NCBI GenBank assembly: GCA_913048145.1
Contig: CAJWVP010000015.1
Location: 1 to 16,150, forward strand
Direction: 5' to 3'
From: an uncultured Rhodospirillaceae bacterium
GTDB lineage: Bacteria; Pseudomonadota; Alphaproteobacteria; Rhodospirillales; Casp-alpha2
Length of the DNA: 16,150 bases
Positions 14,697-16,150 of the stretch are shown in pieces; within the stretch, counting starts at the first letter, position 1; each line of letters opens with the position of its first letter. Under the pieces are notes generated by a model. The model was not told where the DNA came from. It did no database searches and worked only from the letters and a program-made list of their open reading frames with translations. A program made the position numbers and the translations under genes.

Positions 14697-15003
14697 TAGT
14701 CCACTGGCTTTTTTCTGGTTGAGTGACACCAATCACAGAGCCGCGTTGAACCGGATAAAGTCTGTGGGACAGCGAAAATAGATCAAGCCTATTCTGGAAT
14801 AGCTCAACGCGACTAATACGGAATTGCATCCATGTCGCCATTCACATCGACCGAACGAGCAAGCTGGTGATGGTGAGGCAGCATCCCAACACTCCCCGTT
14901 GGCTCTGGTCTGTGGCAATATATTCCGAGGTTGATTGGGCAGTAAATGCGGTGTCGCTAAGGTTGTCGTCGGCCAGAGCGTTGCACTATTAAATTGTGGA
15001 AGA
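14697..15003. other. intergenic region without a confident gene
   Basis: Together with the hairpin this is a 342-base gap between the convergent pntB and carbonic-anhydrase-like genes. A plus-strand frame stays open from about 14758 to the TAA at 14990-14992 and reads plausibly near its end (VRQHPNTPRWLWSVAIYSEV), but has no good start: the ATG at 14870 would give only 40 residues. CGCGTTGA (14742-14749) recurs inverted as TCAACGCG (14804-14811), with CTATTC/GAATAG nested inside, so a folded RNA or a decayed element is possible. No tRNA is seen. Confidence 0.4.
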
Positions 15004-15606
15004 TTAGCGGCGGCCCACGTGGAAGGGCTGAGAGCTCGCCACTGGCATACGCGGGCGGTCCGCTTCTGGGGCGCTCAGCGCCGTGGCCGATTTTAGGGTT
15101 TCTAGGGACCGTTTGGTCAAGGTTTGGTAATCGCGGGTGCCGGACGACTTCCACTCAATCTCATCATCCGAAACCTGGCGCAGGATTTTGGCTGGAATTC
15201 CGGCAATCAGGCTACGTGGGGCAAATTCCTCTCCGGCGCGGACGAAAGCCATGGCGGCAACGATACATTCGGCGCCGATGACCGCGTCATCATTGATCAC
15301 GGAATTCATGCCGACCAGGGCGTTGGGTCCAATCCGGCAGCCGTGTAGGACCGCACCGTGGCCGATGTGACCGTCTTCTTCCACCACCGTGTCGGTGCCG
15401 GGGAAGCCATGCAGGATGCAATTGTCCTGAATGTTGACGCCAGTTTCCAGAATAAGCCGGCCGAAGTCGCCGCGCATAACCGCGCCCGGACCCACATAGC
15501 AGTTGGGCCCAACGATAGCGTCGCCGATGAGGATGGCATCCGGGTGAACGAAGCTGCTGGGATCGATGACAGGCACAATGCCGTTGATCTCATAAATCTT
15601 GGCCAT
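15004..15606 (-). CDS. gamma-carbonic-anhydrase-like hexapeptide protein (PaaY/CaiE type)
   Basis: A 200-residue left-handed beta-helix protein of hexapeptide repeats (about residues 18-140: IGDAIVGPNCYVGPGAV and similar), expected to form trimers. The three metal histidines of gamma carbonic anhydrases are in place: His66 in DNCILHGF, and His83 and His88 in HIGHGAVLHGC, with the family's five-residue spacing. The sequence is closest in style to PaaY and CaiE, some of which have thioesterase or anhydrase activity; which activity applies here is unknown. The C-terminal 30 residues are low-similarity tail. ATG 15606 has GAGGAG eight bases upstream and is better than the longer frame reaching 15663. 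It follows rpsU by about 100 bases on the same strand. Confidence 0.88.
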   Translation of the reverse strand: MAKIYEINGIVPVIDPSSFVHPDAILIGDAIVGPNCYVGPGAVMRGDFGRLILETGVNIQDNCILHGFPGTDTVVEEDGHIGHGAVLHGCRIGPNALVGMNSVINDDAVIGAECIVAAMAFVRAGEEFAPRSLIAGIPAKILRQVSDDEIEWKSSGTRDYQTLTKRSLETLKSATALSAPEADRPRMPVASSQPFHVGRR

Positions 15607-15709
15607 GGTCAGGCTCCTCGGTAGTCCGTGCGGCGATATCCAGACGCAAGAAATCCGCCACACCAGATGGCCGGCGGATCATCCAACGCCGAAACATGTC
15701 GAAAAGGGC

Positions 15710-15913
15710 TTAGAAGCCTTCGCGCTCCAGGCGCTTGCGCTCCAATTTACGCGCGCGACGCACGGCCTCAGCCTTTTCGCGGGCCCGGCGCTCGGACGGC
15801 TTTTCGTAGGAACGGCGGAGCTTCATTTCACGGAAGACGCCTTCGCGTTGCATCTTCTTCTTCAGGACCTTCAAGGCCTGGTCGACGTTGTTATCACGAA
15901 CAGAGACTTGCAC
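15710..15913 (-). CDS. rpsU: 30S ribosomal protein bS21
   Basis: A 67-residue, strongly basic protein matching bS21 over its full length. It opens with MQVSVRDNNVDQALKVLKKK and has the REMKLRRSYEKPSERR block, followed by an Arg/Lys-rich C-terminal helix. bS21 sits on the 30S platform near the anti-Shine-Dalgarno end of 16S rRNA and helps initiation. The start codon is GTG at 15913, with AAGGT about ten bases upstream; this non-ATG start may hold expression down. The short stem GGCT/AGCC around its stop (15707-15718) followed by CTTTT on the minus strand could act as a weak attenuator before the carbonic-anhydrase-like gene. Confidence 0.95.
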   Translation of the reverse strand: MQVSVRDNNVDQALKVLKKKMQREGVFREMKLRRSYEKPSERRAREKAEAVRRARKLERKRLEREGF

Positions 15914-16078
15914 GTTTCGTTCTACCTTATCATCTTAAATACTGGAAACACCTGGAAAGACTATAATACCTCTCCAGTGGCGCTCCTTCTAACACATCAA
16001 ATCCAGGATGTGAAGGACCGTTTTGGCCTGCTTATGGTTTATTTTAAGGGATTTTTTTTATGAAAAGTGGGTTTTGAC

Positions 16079-16150
16079 ATGGCCATTTTGAAAATTGCCC
16101 GCATGGGCCACCCCGTGCTGATGGGCAAGGCCCGTCCGGTTCCTGACCCG
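16079..16150 (+). CDS. def: peptide deformylase, N-terminal fragment (cut by window edge)
   Basis: The first 24 codons read MAILKIARMGHPVLMGKARP and then VPDP, the standard peptide deformylase N-terminus. The enzyme removes the formyl group from nascent proteins and needs a GxGLAAxQ, EGCLS and HExDH metal site further on, which lies outside the window. The frame is open to the last base. The ribosome site is weak (AGTGGG ten bases ahead). A five-codon frame (ATG 16060 to TGA 16075-16077) ends one base before the start. The gene is divergent from rpsU across 165 bases, in which TATAAT occurs at 15962-15967 without a convincing -35 partner. Confidence 0.85.
   Translation, partial: MAILKIARMGHPVLMGKARPVPDP

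Noticed and set aside
14733..14918. 61-codon cysteine-containing minus frame after pntB
   Set aside because: It has no ribosome site and no family resemblance, and it competes with an open plus frame over the same bases.

Overview
The window (about 60% GC by eye) looks like chromosome from an alphaproteobacterium, probably near the Rhodospirillales or a related marine lineage. Three things point there: the proton-translocating transhydrogenase alpha subunit is split into two genes (pntA, pntAB, pntB), the threonine-phosphate decarboxylase is of the CobC type, and rpsU encodes a short basic bS21. Assignments come from reading the proteins and were not confirmed by database search.

Left part (1-5480). 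A small secreted protein with ten cysteines in its mature part (139-456) converges on an unrecognised 110-residue protein. Next comes a minus-strand cluster that reads, in transcription order, D-erythronate-dehydrogenase-like protein, MFS transporter, a 6-phosphogluconate-dehydrogenase-like protein and CobC. The last two genes overlap by 8 bases. The first three look like uptake and oxidation of a small hydroxy acid; CobC seems to ride along, since no other cobalamin gene is visible.

Middle part (5480-11640). These are mostly single genes in alternating orientation: a GNAT acetyltransferase divergent from a glutathione S-transferase, a drug/metabolite-type exporter divergent from a RidA-type imine deaminase, an acyl-CoA dehydrogenase, and a convincing creatinase whose catalytic residues are all in place. 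Spaces between them hold gene debris. The clearest piece is a frameshifted and truncated RimJ-like acetyltransferase remnant against the 3' end of the creatinase gene. A second remnant, with two amber codons, lies between the transferase and exporter genes.

Right part (11640-16150). The pntA-pntAB-pntB operon encodes membrane-bound NAD(P) transhydrogenase, which couples the proton gradient to NADPH production. After a 340-base gap come a gamma-carbonic-anhydrase/PaaY-like hexapeptide protein, rpsU (bS21) on the minus strand and, divergently, the first 24 codons of a peptide deformylase gene cut by the window edge.

No tRNA, rRNA, CRISPR array or intact mobile element was seen. The most unusual items are the cysteine spacing of the small secreted protein, the two gene remnants and several short inverted repeats in regulatory positions. 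Nothing here clearly amounts to a new multi-gene system.
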